NCBI GenBank assembly: GCA_036504595.1 | Contig: DASXUX010000004.1 | Location: 105,646-169,645 of the forward strand | Source of the DNA: DASXUX01 sp036504595 | GTDB lineage: Bacteria; Planctomycetota; SZUA-567; H5-PLA8 | Reading direction: 5' to 3' | Length of the DNA stretch: 64,000 nucleotides | Translations under genes and position numbers: made by a program | The notes under the pieces: model-generated | Told to the model about the DNA's origin: nothing | Databases searched by the model: none | Seen by the model: the letters and a program-made list of their open reading frames with translations, nothing else | Shown: piece by piece, positions 8,058 through 16,445 of the stretch | How positions within the stretch are numbered: the first letter of the stretch is position 1 | Layout of the letters: each line of letters starts with the position of its first letter

Positions 8058-9272
8058 CTACCACGCCAAGCGGACCCCTACGCGCACGTCGTCTGCCGCA
8101 AAGCTGCCGCTCCCTGACGAGAACTGCCGTTCGCTCCGAGTAAAGCCCCATGTTGCGGAGGCAAACCGAGTCAGCTTGTACTCGAACGCCGCATTATACG
8201 CCAAAGTGACATCGCGGAGACCGTTTTTGTGCTCGCTGTCATTGCGTACGTAACCCGCCGTCAGTTTCCCGCGCCGAGTCAACGCGACCATCACCGATGC
8301 ATTGACGATCGTATCCGTGCTCGTCCCCGTCAGCACTCCTTCCACAAACTGCCGTGAGACCTCCAGCGTCGCGCCCAACCGCGTGTGCGGCGCATACGCC
8401 AGCTTCAAAGTCGTCACCGGTCCGCCGTCACTTTGGTGAACGGGCGTGAATTCCACCCGCCGGTAGCCTGCGCTCAAAGAGTAATCCAGCCTGCTGTACG
8501 TGCCGCGAATTCCGGCCAGCCATGTCTGCGTGGTAAAATCTTCAACGGGAATCGCGCGCAACATGCTGACAACGCTGTAGTTGCCAAACAGGATTGTCCG
8601 CCGCGGCAATAGTGCGTATGACGCCTCAAGTTCGCCCGTGTGCGTCTGATAGTCCTGTGTGGAGTTTCTGCGCGCAAAGTAGTCTACGAACGAATAAGCA
8701 TACCGCCCGCTGATCGCGAACCGGTTGTACTCGTATTGCGTGCGAAACGCCGCGGTATCTGTGTCGTAGCGGCTGAAGAAAAGCACTTCCCGCTCCAGAG
8801 CGTTCTGGTTGACGGTCTGTGCGTAAGTGTCCGTCAGCAGGAACTCCAGACCCTCGACAAGAATGTTGCGGACGCGCGTCTCGGTCGTCGCTCGGTGGCT
8901 GGCGTAATCGCGCGCCGTGTTCTGTAAATAGTCGTGCCAGCCGAAGTCGTACTTGAGCATGAACTGCCGCGTTTCGCTCGGTTTCAAGTTCAGCTCGATA
9001 CCCGTGCCATACTCCGAGACTAAATCCTGCTGCGGGCTCACCGGCGAACGCGTCGAGTTATCCGTGTACGTCAGATCGTACGTGAAGGTCGGCAGTAGTT
9101 TGAGATGACCCCAATTGAAGCCCCGCCGCTGAAAGGGGTCGCTTTCTGGCGCGGAAGTGTCCGTCAGAGGGCTGCGCCTCGGATACGGATTGGTTTCCTC
9201 CGTCGAGGTTTCGGCCAGAGCTGCGCATGAGCACACAGTCAGCACCAGCGAAATGCAACACCAGCCCCTCAA
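8058..9272 (-). CDS. Putative outer-membrane beta-barrel protein of the polysaccharide operon
   Basis: TTG 9272 is the best start. A purine-rich ribosome-binding stretch lies just before it, and MRGWCCISLVLTVCSCAALA is a good signal peptide; the longer frame would overlap the kinase gene. The 404-residue product alternates short amphipathic strands with aromatic ends (for example TYDLTYTDNS, FMLKYDFGWHDY, NRFAISGRYAYSFVDYF, KLTAGYVRNDSE, FASATWGFTRSERQF) and ends in VRVGVRLAW, a typical C-terminal barrel strand. It resembles the barrel porins (BBP2-like) often found in exopolysaccharide loci. A role in polymer secretion is inferred from its place between export and kinase genes. Confidence 0.75.
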   Translation of the reverse strand: MRGWCCISLVLTVCSCAALAETSTEETNPYPRRSPLTDTSAPESDPFQRRGFNWGHLKLLPTFTYDLTYTDNSTRSPVSPQQDLVSEYGTGIELNLKPSETRQFMLKYDFGWHDYLQNTARDYASHRATTETRVRNILVEGLEFLLTDTYAQTVNQNALEREVLFFSRYDTDTAAFRTQYEYNRFAISGRYAYSFVDYFARRNSTQDYQTHTGELEASYALLPRRTILFGNYSVVSMLRAIPVEDFTTQTWLAGIRGTYSRLDYSLSAGYRRVEFTPVHQSDGGPVTTLKLAYAPHTRLGATLEVSRQFVEGVLTGTSTDTIVNASVMVALTRRGKLTAGYVRNDSEHKNGLRDVTLAYNAAFEYKLTRFASATWGFTRSERQFSSGSGSFAADDVRVGVRLAW

Positions 9273-9306
9273 GCCCCTTGCTCCCCCTCCTCGTCCCGCC
9301 ACTCCG

Positions 9307-11421
9307 TCACTCGTTCTCCGGCTCGCCCTCTCGGCTCGCCGGCTTCGCGCCCTGCGCGTCCGCCGAACGGCGTTTCTGGCCGTAGCCGTAACCGTACCCA
9401 TAGCCGTAATTGTAGTCGTAGCCGTAACCATACGAGTCTGATGCCGCATCGGCCGAATCCACGCCGTTCACCACGAACGAAAGCTGTTTCACGTTCGCAG
9501 CGTACAAACTCGCGGCCGCGCGCTCCACCTGAGCCATACGTGCATGGCGGCTGCGCGCAACCACAATCGTCACGTCGCACAGGTGCCCAATCACGCAGGC
9601 GTCGGGCACGGCCAGCACTGGCGGCGTGTCGAAGAGCAGGACATCGTACTGCGTCTTCATCATTCCCAGGATCTGTTCGAATCCTTCCGGGCTCAGCGAC
9701 TCAGGGTTCGTATAAGAATGCTCCGCGACCGGCAGCAGCGCATAGCCCGGCGTCACGCCGTTGATCGTGTAGCTCGGCGACCACTTCCCGCTCGCGATGG
9801 CTTCGCGCAATCCAATCTTGCTTCGGCATTTGAATGCCTTGCTCAACGACCCCTTGCGCAAGTCGGCATCGACCACCAGCACTTTCCGGCCCAGGCTGGC
9901 GAACAGAATCGCGAGATTAGACGCCAGGAACGATTTACCTTCGCTCGGCATCGCGCTGGTCACAGTGATGATCAGCGGCTGGCCGGTCCGGTGCGCGCCG
10001 TGAGTCACCTCCAGTCCGATGTGAATGTTGCGGATCGCATCCACCACGCTGGAATTCGCTTGCCGCTGAGCCAGCAGGTATCCGTCCGCATCGGCCAGCG
10101 TGCGCTCAAAGATCGGAATCACACCCAGCGGCGCGACATCCAAGCGCCGCTCCAGATCCCGGCCGCTGCGCACCGTATCATCCAGTTTCTCAAGCACATA
10201 AGCGAACGCCAGCGCCGCCAGCGAGGCCAGCAGGAAACCAAAGATCAGGTTCTGCCGCCAGTTCGGCTTGTACGGCAGCAAGCTCGCCTCGGCTGCGTCC
10301 CACGCTTTGGCGTTCGAAGACATTTCAACGTTGTTCTTCAACTCGGCCGACTTGGCCTTCCACGCCTCATACAAGTGTTGCGCCATCTCCGAGTCATGGC
10401 TCAACTTCGTGAACTCAATGCCCTTAGCCTTCAGTTCTTCGACCTTCTTCTCCGCCTCATCACAAAGTTTCTGCAGGCCGTCCCGCTCTGTTTTCACCTG
10501 CGCGTACTGCACCTGCACTTGTTTCGCCAGCGCTTCGCCCGCTTGCTGCAAGTCCCCCTGAGCCGCGCTCAGGCGCTGCTCGGCGGCTTTGACCTCGGGT
10601 GAGTCTGCCTTGAACTTCTCGCGAATTTCATGCAGATGTGACTGGCATATCTCGCGTTGCTTGATGGCGCTCTGGATCATCAGGTCTTCTTTGGCGCGAG
10701 GCGTATCCAGTGCGGCGGTCGCTCCTTTGGCCAGCATCTGCTGTTCGGCTTCGAGCCGGCCCAAGTCAATGTTTTTCTCCGTGAGTTTTGCGCTCAGATC
10801 TTCAAAGCGCTTCCACACCGGACTGGTGCCGAATTCCTTGGCGTCCAGGAAATTGTTCTCCGCCTGGAATTTGTGAAGCGTCTGGAGCCTCTTCAGCCAG
10901 TCTTGTCGCCATTCCTCCAATGAGGAGGCCATCTGCGTGCGCGGCTCTTTCGAGCGCTCCTTCATCTCCTTGATGAAGGCTTCCGACCACGCGTTGGCGA
11001 GCTTCTGGGCCCGCTCCGGCGACAAGTCCGCCACATGCAGATAAAGGAGCTGGCCATCGACGCGCGTCTCGAAGTTAAGCGGAATGGCGCCGTCCGGCCC
11101 GCCTTCCAGCGGTTCGCCGACCAGATCGAAGGTGCGCCGCAGCACCGGCCGGCTTTGCGCCAGAACGCGCTGTGCTTTGGTAATGTCCTGAATGTACGAG
11201 AGGCCCGGTTCATCGGCGCCGCCATACGAAAGACGGCTGTAATTCTCGATCAAAACGCTCGACGTGCTGCGATACAGCACCGGCAGCGAATAGGTGTACC
11301 CCGCCGTCAGCGCCATCCCGACGACGATGATGCACAGCCCCATCAGCTTATGCCGCACCAGAGCGCGCAACATCTCGCTCTTGTTCAGTGATTCAAGAAT
11401 TCCCGCCGACGAACGCGCCAT
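9307..11421 (-). CDS. Polysaccharide co-polymerase / tyrosine autokinase (Wzc-like BY-kinase)
   Basis: ATG 11421 is chosen after AGGAAA; the product is 704 residues. A Wzz domain comes first, with a membrane helix (LMGLCIIVVGMALTAGYTY), a long periplasmic coiled coil (about residues 150-350) and a second helix (LIFGFLLASLAALAFAYVL). The cytoplasmic kinase has Walker A (SAMPSEGKS, about residue 490), Walker A' (VVDADLRKG) and Walker B (LLFDTPP, about 597). A tyrosine/glycine tail (YGYGYDYNYGYGYGYGYG, about residues 661-680) is the expected autophosphorylation cluster but unusually regular. It controls chain length and export together with the neighbouring genes. Confidence 0.93.
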   Translation of the reverse strand: MARSSAGILESLNKSEMLRALVRHKLMGLCIIVVGMALTAGYTYSLPVLYRSTSSVLIENYSRLSYGGADEPGLSYIQDITKAQRVLAQSRPVLRRTFDLVGEPLEGGPDGAIPLNFETRVDGQLLYLHVADLSPERAQKLANAWSEAFIKEMKERSKEPRTQMASSLEEWRQDWLKRLQTLHKFQAENNFLDAKEFGTSPVWKRFEDLSAKLTEKNIDLGRLEAEQQMLAKGATAALDTPRAKEDLMIQSAIKQREICQSHLHEIREKFKADSPEVKAAEQRLSAAQGDLQQAGEALAKQVQVQYAQVKTERDGLQKLCDEAEKKVEELKAKGIEFTKLSHDSEMAQHLYEAWKAKSAELKNNVEMSSNAKAWDAAEASLLPYKPNWRQNLIFGFLLASLAALAFAYVLEKLDDTVRSGRDLERRLDVAPLGVIPIFERTLADADGYLLAQRQANSSVVDAIRNIHIGLEVTHGAHRTGQPLIITVTSAMPSEGKSFLASNLAILFASLGRKVLVVDADLRKGSLSKAFKCRSKIGLREAIASGKWSPSYTINGVTPGYALLPVAEHSYTNPESLSPEGFEQILGMMKTQYDVLLFDTPPVLAVPDACVIGHLCDVTIVVARSRHARMAQVERAAASLYAANVKQLSFVVNGVDSADAASDSYGYGYDYNYGYGYGYGYGQKRRSADAQGAKPASREGEPENE

Positions 11422-11545
11422 CGCTTCAGTTTCCTGCCCTTTGCCTGCTCCGCAACGCAAAGCCGCTCAGATCGAACAAAACGCACGGTAATTCAACTTA
11501 AGAAACTCTGCGTTCTCCTCGCCCTCTGCGTCTCTGCGTTGAAGC

Positions 11546-14227
11546 TTACCGCTCCGGCACGCGCTGAGCGCTCATCTTGCTCACACGCGCTTCAAAATCC
11601 TTATACCACGTCTTCCACTGCTCTGAAAACCGCTCGCGGTCCCACACTCTCCGGGCGCGAGATTCCGCCACCGCCACATCCCCGCTTGCCAGAGCCAACT
11701 CGGCCCACTGAGCCCCCAGGTCCGGCGAACGGCTCGCCAGCGGCTCTAGAATGCTATCCGCCACCGCATAGCGATGGCTGCTGATCATCTTTTTCGCCAG
11801 AACCCCGGCCAGCAGTGGATATTTGATCAGTTCAGGCAACACCGCGCCAGCCAAAGATTCGCAAATCGGCGGATCGAGCGCTCCCGAACGCTCCGCCAGC
11901 CACCCGTCCACCGCCTCGCGTTCCTCCCGTCCAGACAGACTCAACGCCTGAGTCCACTCCCGCAGCCCATTCTCCGGTTCCGCGCGCTGAAAATATAGCG
12001 CGCCGCGAACGCTGTGGAGCCAGCGGCGCCCGCCCATGGATTCAGGTGCTGCAGCCGGCAATTCGCGGTCCGCCAAATCCCACTGCCCCCGTTCGCAGTA
12101 GAACCTCGCTCGGCGCAATCTCGGCTCGGGCTCATCCCCCGGCCAAAGAGCGACAATGTCCGAACTCAGACATCCCGCCATCTCCATCGTTTGGATCAAC
12201 TCGGGTTCCCGAGCCGGCGCAGACGCCAGCACACACCGAAAACTCTCCGCCGCGCGCTTCAGTCCCCACTGCCGCAGCGGCTCTCCTGGAGCGTTATTCA
12301 ACACGCCCGCCTTAAGATAGAAGCGCCCGTTCTGCTCACGCAGACTCGGATTGTTAGGAAATAGCTGGGTCGCCAACTCCCGCAGATCCGTAGCCTGCGC
12401 CATCTCGCCGCTCTGCTCGCAAATGGACGCTTGCAGCCACGGGAACCGGTAGTCCCGCGGCTGCATTTCCGTCGCCGCGCGAATGTGCACCCTCGCCAGG
12501 TCCAATCGCGAGCGATCCTGCGCCGAAGTTGCCAGCGCCGCCGCCGCCAGCCTGAACCGCAATTCGGGATCTCTGCCGTCGAACTGCACCGCCCGCTGCC
12601 ATCCATCCAAATTCTGCATCCCCGACGGCGGACTATAGATGAGCCCCGCCCAAGGACTCACTGCGTAGGCGGCACTATTTCGCCCTACGACAAATGCTAT
12701 CACCAGTAGCACCACGGCCGTCGCCGTTGTTAGCACCGCACGCACCAGTCGGCGCAGGCTCAAGACGCGCCATTGCAGCGCGCCTGCTGCCTCCTGCCCG
12801 TTGCCTGCTCGTTCTCCCCCTGCTTCCCAACTTTCCCCCGCGTCCGCGGCACGCCGTTGCCCGCCGTCCCCCCGTCTCCCCGTCTCCCCGTCTCGTGGCC
12901 TTCCCGCACAGAGCGCCCCTGCCAGAAAGAACACCAGCATCGCCGTCGCCGGCTCGCGCAGCGGAAAATCGCCCAACGAACAGATCAACACGACCAGAAT
13001 CCCCGCCGCCGGCAGCAGCCGCAGCAAACGCTCCGACTCCTCCGCCTCAGCCTTGATTCGCCGCCAACACGCCATCAGCCACGTGGCGGTCAGCGCCAAA
13101 GCAAAGAACAGGGTGGGGAAGCCCGCTTCAATCGCCAGTTGCAGCCAGTCGCAATGCAGTTCACGCCACCGCCCCGGTAAATTCGCCGGCTGCACCGCCG
13201 TGAAACGGGTCTCAAAGGAGCCCAGCCCCGTTCCGAACCAGGGCTGCTGGCTCAGCAGCGGCAGCGCCGCGCGAATAACCGGCAAACGGTTCTCCGCAAG
13301 ATCAATCTGCACGAACCGGCTATGCAGTTGCGTCGCTCCGACCATGAAACACCAGATCAGCCAGCCACAAATCACCATGATTGGCAGAGCCAGCAGGGTC
13401 AGCCGCTGCATCCGCGCGACCGCCGATTCTTCCACCCGCGCTTCGTCCAACACCTTTGGCCGCATAATCAGCCAGCCTGTCGCCGCCAGCCCCAGCGCAA
13501 TCGCGGTCGCAATAATCGTCAGCCGGCTGAGCGTCAGGGCGATGCTCAAGCTGATCACCGCCAGCGCCAGGCCGGAGAAGACCAGCCAGAGTCTCTGTGA
13601 AAGACTCCGCGCCTCTCGCCGCCGCAAGAGATCGAGAAACAGCGCACACGCACACATCCAGCACACCGAAAGCAGCACCGCAAAGCGGTTCGCGTTCGTG
13701 TAGAGTCCGCTCGGCCGCTGCGGGTCGCCATGAAAGCCGGCCAGTTGCTTGACGTCCCAGCCCGCCCATTCCGCCAGCGCAAACCCCGAAAGGACCAGCG
13801 CAGACAGCATCAGCGCGCCGAGCACTTTGCGGAAGGACTCCGTCGCACGCCCCGCTCGCACGCCCAAACTCGCCGCTGCAAGAAACGCGACCGCATAGGC
13901 GATCTGAAGCTGGCTCGACCACCTCGGAGCATGCTGCGCGAACACGATCCACAGCCACACAACCAGCAGCCCCGCCGCCAATCGCAGCGCCCACGGGACC
14001 GCCAGCCAGCTTATGCCACTCAGCAGCGAGCACGGTATCTGTATGGCCGCGAGCACCAGGATCGCCGCCAGCAGAAACCCGCTCGCCCACGGCGGCTGGC
14101 ACCCATAGCACATCGGCGCCGCGCAGATCACCACCAGCGCCGCGGCACTGATCACACCCGTAAACTTATCCAGTGGTGCCGGCATAAAGTCCCAGACTCG
14201 GCCAAAACCCGACCCGGTAGCCTCCAT
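11546..14227 (-). CDS. O-antigen ligase/Wzy-like polymerase with C-terminal repeat region
   Basis: The 893-residue protein has 10 or more membrane helices in residues 20-430 and the ligase/polymerase signature WFGTGLGSFETRF near residue 325. A soluble C-terminal half with TPR-like helices follows (about residues 540-880). Wzy/WaaL-type enzymes join sugar repeat units on the periplasmic side. It is the first gene of the minus-strand operon. Start ATG 14227 is uncertain; ATG 14185 also fits. Residues about 444-482, between membrane and soluble halves, are low-complexity Arg/Gly/Ala/Glu encoded by tandem repeats (12781-12894), a sign of repeat insertion into a linker. Confidence 0.88.
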   Translation of the reverse strand: MEATGSGFGRVWDFMPAPLDKFTGVISAAALVVICAAPMCYGCQPPWASGFLLAAILVLAAIQIPCSLLSGISWLAVPWALRLAAGLLVVWLWIVFAQHAPRWSSQLQIAYAVAFLAAASLGVRAGRATESFRKVLGALMLSALVLSGFALAEWAGWDVKQLAGFHGDPQRPSGLYTNANRFAVLLSVCWMCACALFLDLLRRREARSLSQRLWLVFSGLALAVISLSIALTLSRLTIIATAIALGLAATGWLIMRPKVLDEARVEESAVARMQRLTLLALPIMVICGWLIWCFMVGATQLHSRFVQIDLAENRLPVIRAALPLLSQQPWFGTGLGSFETRFTAVQPANLPGRWRELHCDWLQLAIEAGFPTLFFALALTATWLMACWRRIKAEAEESERLLRLLPAAGILVVLICSLGDFPLREPATAMLVFFLAGALCAGRPRDGETGRRGDGGQRRAADAGESWEAGGERAGNGQEAAGALQWRVLSLRRLVRAVLTTATAVVLLVIAFVVGRNSAAYAVSPWAGLIYSPPSGMQNLDGWQRAVQFDGRDPELRFRLAAAALATSAQDRSRLDLARVHIRAATEMQPRDYRFPWLQASICEQSGEMAQATDLRELATQLFPNNPSLREQNGRFYLKAGVLNNAPGEPLRQWGLKRAAESFRCVLASAPAREPELIQTMEMAGCLSSDIVALWPGDEPEPRLRRARFYCERGQWDLADRELPAAAPESMGGRRWLHSVRGALYFQRAEPENGLREWTQALSLSGREEREAVDGWLAERSGALDPPICESLAGAVLPELIKYPLLAGVLAKKMISSHRYAVADSILEPLASRSPDLGAQWAELALASGDVAVAESRARRVWDRERFSEQWKTWYKDFEARVSKMSAQRVPER
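12781..12894. repeat. Short tandem repeats inside the ligase/polymerase gene
   Basis: CCTGCTG/CCTCCTG/CCCGTTG/CCTGCTC-type units (12781-12810) and CCCCGTCT repeats (12867-12894) sit in frame inside the coding region. Similar CCTGCCC and CCCCGTCT runs occur at about 11430 and 44488. Confidence 0.75.
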
Positions 14228-14335
14228 ATATTAAGGCTTCGCCGTCACCCCGACACGGGCGTTTTCTTTTTTGTGTTATTCAATTCGGTTTGACGGCAAC
14301 TGTCGAGTTGGGACCGCGCTGATGCCCTGTCGCCG

Positions 14336-14503
14336 CTATTTCTGTTTCCCGCGACGGCGTTTGCCGAGATTCACAACCTTGTGCCCGCTGGTCTTCTGGC
14401 GCTTTCTAGCGTCGCGCACGATCGCGTCGAGGTCATAGTTAAAACGGGCAGCCAGTTCGTCTCGAATCCGGCGCACTTCCGCTACAATCGGATCTTCAAG
14501 CAT
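14336..14503 (-). CDS. Small basic protein coupled to a PIN toxin gene (putative antitoxin-like partner)
   Basis: This 55-residue frame starts MLEDPIVAEVRRIRDELAAR and ends in a basic tail (KVVNLGKRRRGKQK). Its ATG overlaps the stop of the upstream PIN-domain frame by 8 bp, so the two form one operon. The amphipathic N-terminal helix and basic tail suit a small toxin partner or nucleic-acid binder. Function is inferred only from the linkage. It is intact although the toxin gene is broken. Confidence 0.65.
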   Translation of the reverse strand: MLEDPIVAEVRRIRDELAARFNYDLDAIVRDARKRQKTSGHKVVNLGKRRRGKQK

Positions 14504-14904
14504 GGTCGTCGTTCCCCATCAGCTCATCGGGTGTGCAGATCACCGGCGGGACGTAGCCAGAGGTGCGTATAATCTCGCGCACAGTCTCTATTCTCTCCGC
14601 ATTTGCAATGTGCGCACAGTTCCATGTCATCAGAAAATCGATGCCATGGAACGCTGCGGTTGCGACGTGAAGCGAGTCAGCAATAGCCTTAATAGGCATA
14701 GCCCTTCCGCGAAGCAAACTTGCCGCTAAGCGCTTCACCTCGCCATTGGCGCCAACAGCGGCAAGCCCTCCAGCGCCCGCAGGCGTCCCACCACTCCCGC
14801 GTAACCTCCTGCTTAGCCGCTGTGACCAGATCCCGACTCGGTCGTCCCGTTAAATAGCTGACAACCGTGGTTTCGACATAAAGGCTTGGCTTTGGCTTAG
14901 GCAT
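14496..14904 (-). pseudogene. Broken PIN-domain toxin (vapC-like)
   Basis: The N-terminal part (PSLYVETTVVSYLTGRPSRD) begins at ATG 14904 after GGGAGG and carries the first PIN acidic residue. After TREWWD the frame is lost. A piece in a second frame reads RLRALEGLPLL, and a third frame continues EVKRLAASLLRG to the stop, including DSLHVATAAFHGIDFLMTWN with the conserved acidic and Asn/Trp positions. About 25 residues between EWWD and the second piece appear to be missing. At least one deletion and two frame changes make it very unlikely to be active. Confidence 0.8.
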
Positions 14905-15006
14905 ACGCCTCCCTTCATCTACCTTAATGCTGCAGTCATTTGGGTCAAGGCACTCGCGTCATCGGCGTCTTTCCGCTTCCCATCGTCTGCGTTCATCCGC
15001 GGCTGC

Positions 15007-15050
15007 CGTTGCTCCGTTAATCCGCAATCCGAATTCCGCATTCCGCAATC
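15007..15050. repeat. Heptamer-type short tandem repeat
   Basis: Units of ATCCGCA / ATCCGAA / TTCCGCA / TTCCGCA in the spacer before the second Gfo/Idh/MocA gene. They are the reverse complement of those at 2499-2537. Confidence 0.8.
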
Positions 15051-15103
15051 AGAGGGTGTATGTGTAGCTATACGTTTCCAGCACCCGGACGGAGGCCCTC
15101 ATC

Positions 15104-16324
15104 ATGTCCAGCCGCACCATTTCCCGCCGGCAGTTTCTCACGGGTCTAGCGGCCACCGCTGCGACCATCTCCCTTGTGCCCCGCCACTGCCTGGGCGCAG
15201 GCGAAACGCCTCCCAGCGAAACCCTCGGCGGAGCGCTCATCGGCTGCGGCGGCCGCGGCCCGGGGACGTTCCAGGGTCTGGGCGCCAACGTGAAGCGTCT
15301 CGCGAGCTGCGACGTGAAATTCCTCGATAAGGCCGACGGCAAGGAGTTCTACACAGACTTCCGCCGCGTCCTCGAACGCAAGGATATCGACGTCGTCGCC
15401 ATCGCCACCCCGCCGCATTGGCACGCGCTGATTTCCATCGCCGCGATGCAAGCGGGCAAGGATGTGCTCTGCGAAAAGCCCATGACGCGCTTCATCGCCG
15501 AGGGCCGCGGCGTCATCGAAGCCGAAAAGCGCTACGGCCGCATTTTCCAGATCGGCACCTATGGCCGCTTCAGCGCCTCGCATGATCGCAACTCCATCCT
15601 CACGCGCAAGATCATGACCAGCGGCCTGCTCAAAGAATGCAAAGGCGTGCACATCCACAATGGCGGATTCAAAGTGAAGGAGTGGAGCGGCCGGGTCAAC
15701 CTCCAGCCGCAGCCCATTCCCAAGAACCTCGACTGGGACATGTACTGCGGCCCCTCGCCCTACAAACCGTACCACCCGCATCGCACCGGCGGCACGCATC
15801 GCGGCTACTGGGATTACGAAGGCGGCGGCTTGTCCGACATGGGCCAGCACTATTTCGAAGGCCCGCAGTGGACCTATGGCAAAGACCTGACCAGCCCCGT
15901 CGAGATCGATGTCAATGCGGCCCCCGCGCATCCCGAAGCCGTCGGCATGTGGGGCTGGGTCGAGATGAAGTTTGCCGATGGATTCATTTACGTCCTCAAC
16001 AGCGGCGAATGGGGCAAGCCCTATGACCGCGCGAAGAGTCGCGGTGTGAGCCTGGACGATCTGAGCGAAGAAGACCGCAAGAAAGTGCTCGCGATTCCCG
16101 ACCCCGAACCGCTCGTCTCCTTCCCCGACGCCGTGAAAACCCGCAAGCAAGCCGGCGGCAGCGCCCTCACCGCTCACCGCACCGCCTGCATCCTGCATCT
16201 GGCCAACATCGCCATCCGCGTCGGCCGCAAAATCCGTTTCGACCCCGACAAGCAGGAAATGGTCGGTGACGAAGAAGCCAACCGCCTGGTCAATCAACCC
16301 ATGCGAGCACCCTGGCACTTATAA
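15104..16324 (+). CDS. Gfo/Idh/MocA-family oxidoreductase with Tat signal (second copy)
   Basis: This 406-residue protein begins with a Tat signal (SRRQFLTGLAATAATISLVP) and start ATG 15104 follows GGAGG. A degenerate Rossmann segment (GGALIGCGGRGPGTF), VVAIATPPHWHAL and CEKPMTRF follow, then the usual C-terminal domain with long loops (DLSEEDRKKV). It has the exported Gfo/Idh/MocA form but is only distantly related to the protein at 1.1 kb. The substrate is probably a carbohydrate, but no residue seen here fixes it. It stands alone between the broken vapC and the HEAT-repeat gene. Confidence 0.92.
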   Translation: MSSRTISRRQFLTGLAATAATISLVPRHCLGAGETPPSETLGGALIGCGGRGPGTFQGLGANVKRLASCDVKFLDKADGKEFYTDFRRVLERKDIDVVAIATPPHWHALISIAAMQAGKDVLCEKPMTRFIAEGRGVIEAEKRYGRIFQIGTYGRFSASHDRNSILTRKIMTSGLLKECKGVHIHNGGFKVKEWSGRVNLQPQPIPKNLDWDMYCGPSPYKPYHPHRTGGTHRGYWDYEGGGLSDMGQHYFEGPQWTYGKDLTSPVEIDVNAAPAHPEAVGMWGWVEMKFADGFIYVLNSGEWGKPYDRAKSRGVSLDDLSEEDRKKVLAIPDPEPLVSFPDAVKTRKQAGGSALTAHRTACILHLANIAIRVGRKIRFDPDKQEMVGDEEANRLVNQPMRAPWHL

Positions 16325-16361
16325 ATCAGAACCGCGACCGTAAGGGAGCGGCGCTCCGGTT

Positions 16362-16387
16362 CCCCTCTCCCCCGCGCGGGAGAGGGG
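16362..16387. terminator. Strong hairpin after the oxidoreductase gene
   Basis: CCCCTCTCCC and GGGAGAGGGG pair perfectly around a six-base loop, followed by GTTAGGGGTGAGGG. It can act as a terminator for the gene ending at 16324. The same arrangement is a widespread dispersed bacterial repeat, so origin and function may differ. Confidence 0.6.
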
Positions 16388-16445
16388 TTAGGGGTGAGGG
16401 GGCCCCGGATAGGTGGGCCCGAACAGCGAGCAAAGGACAACCGAA

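Noticed and set aside
9544..10602. A 352-codon plus-strand frame
   Set aside because: Antisense to the tyrosine autokinase; Arg/His/Gln-rich with no recognisable domain.
15146..16318. A 390-codon minus-strand frame
   Set aside because: Exact antisense shadow of the second Gfo/Idh/MocA gene, with Ala/Gly/Val-rich composition and no start signal.
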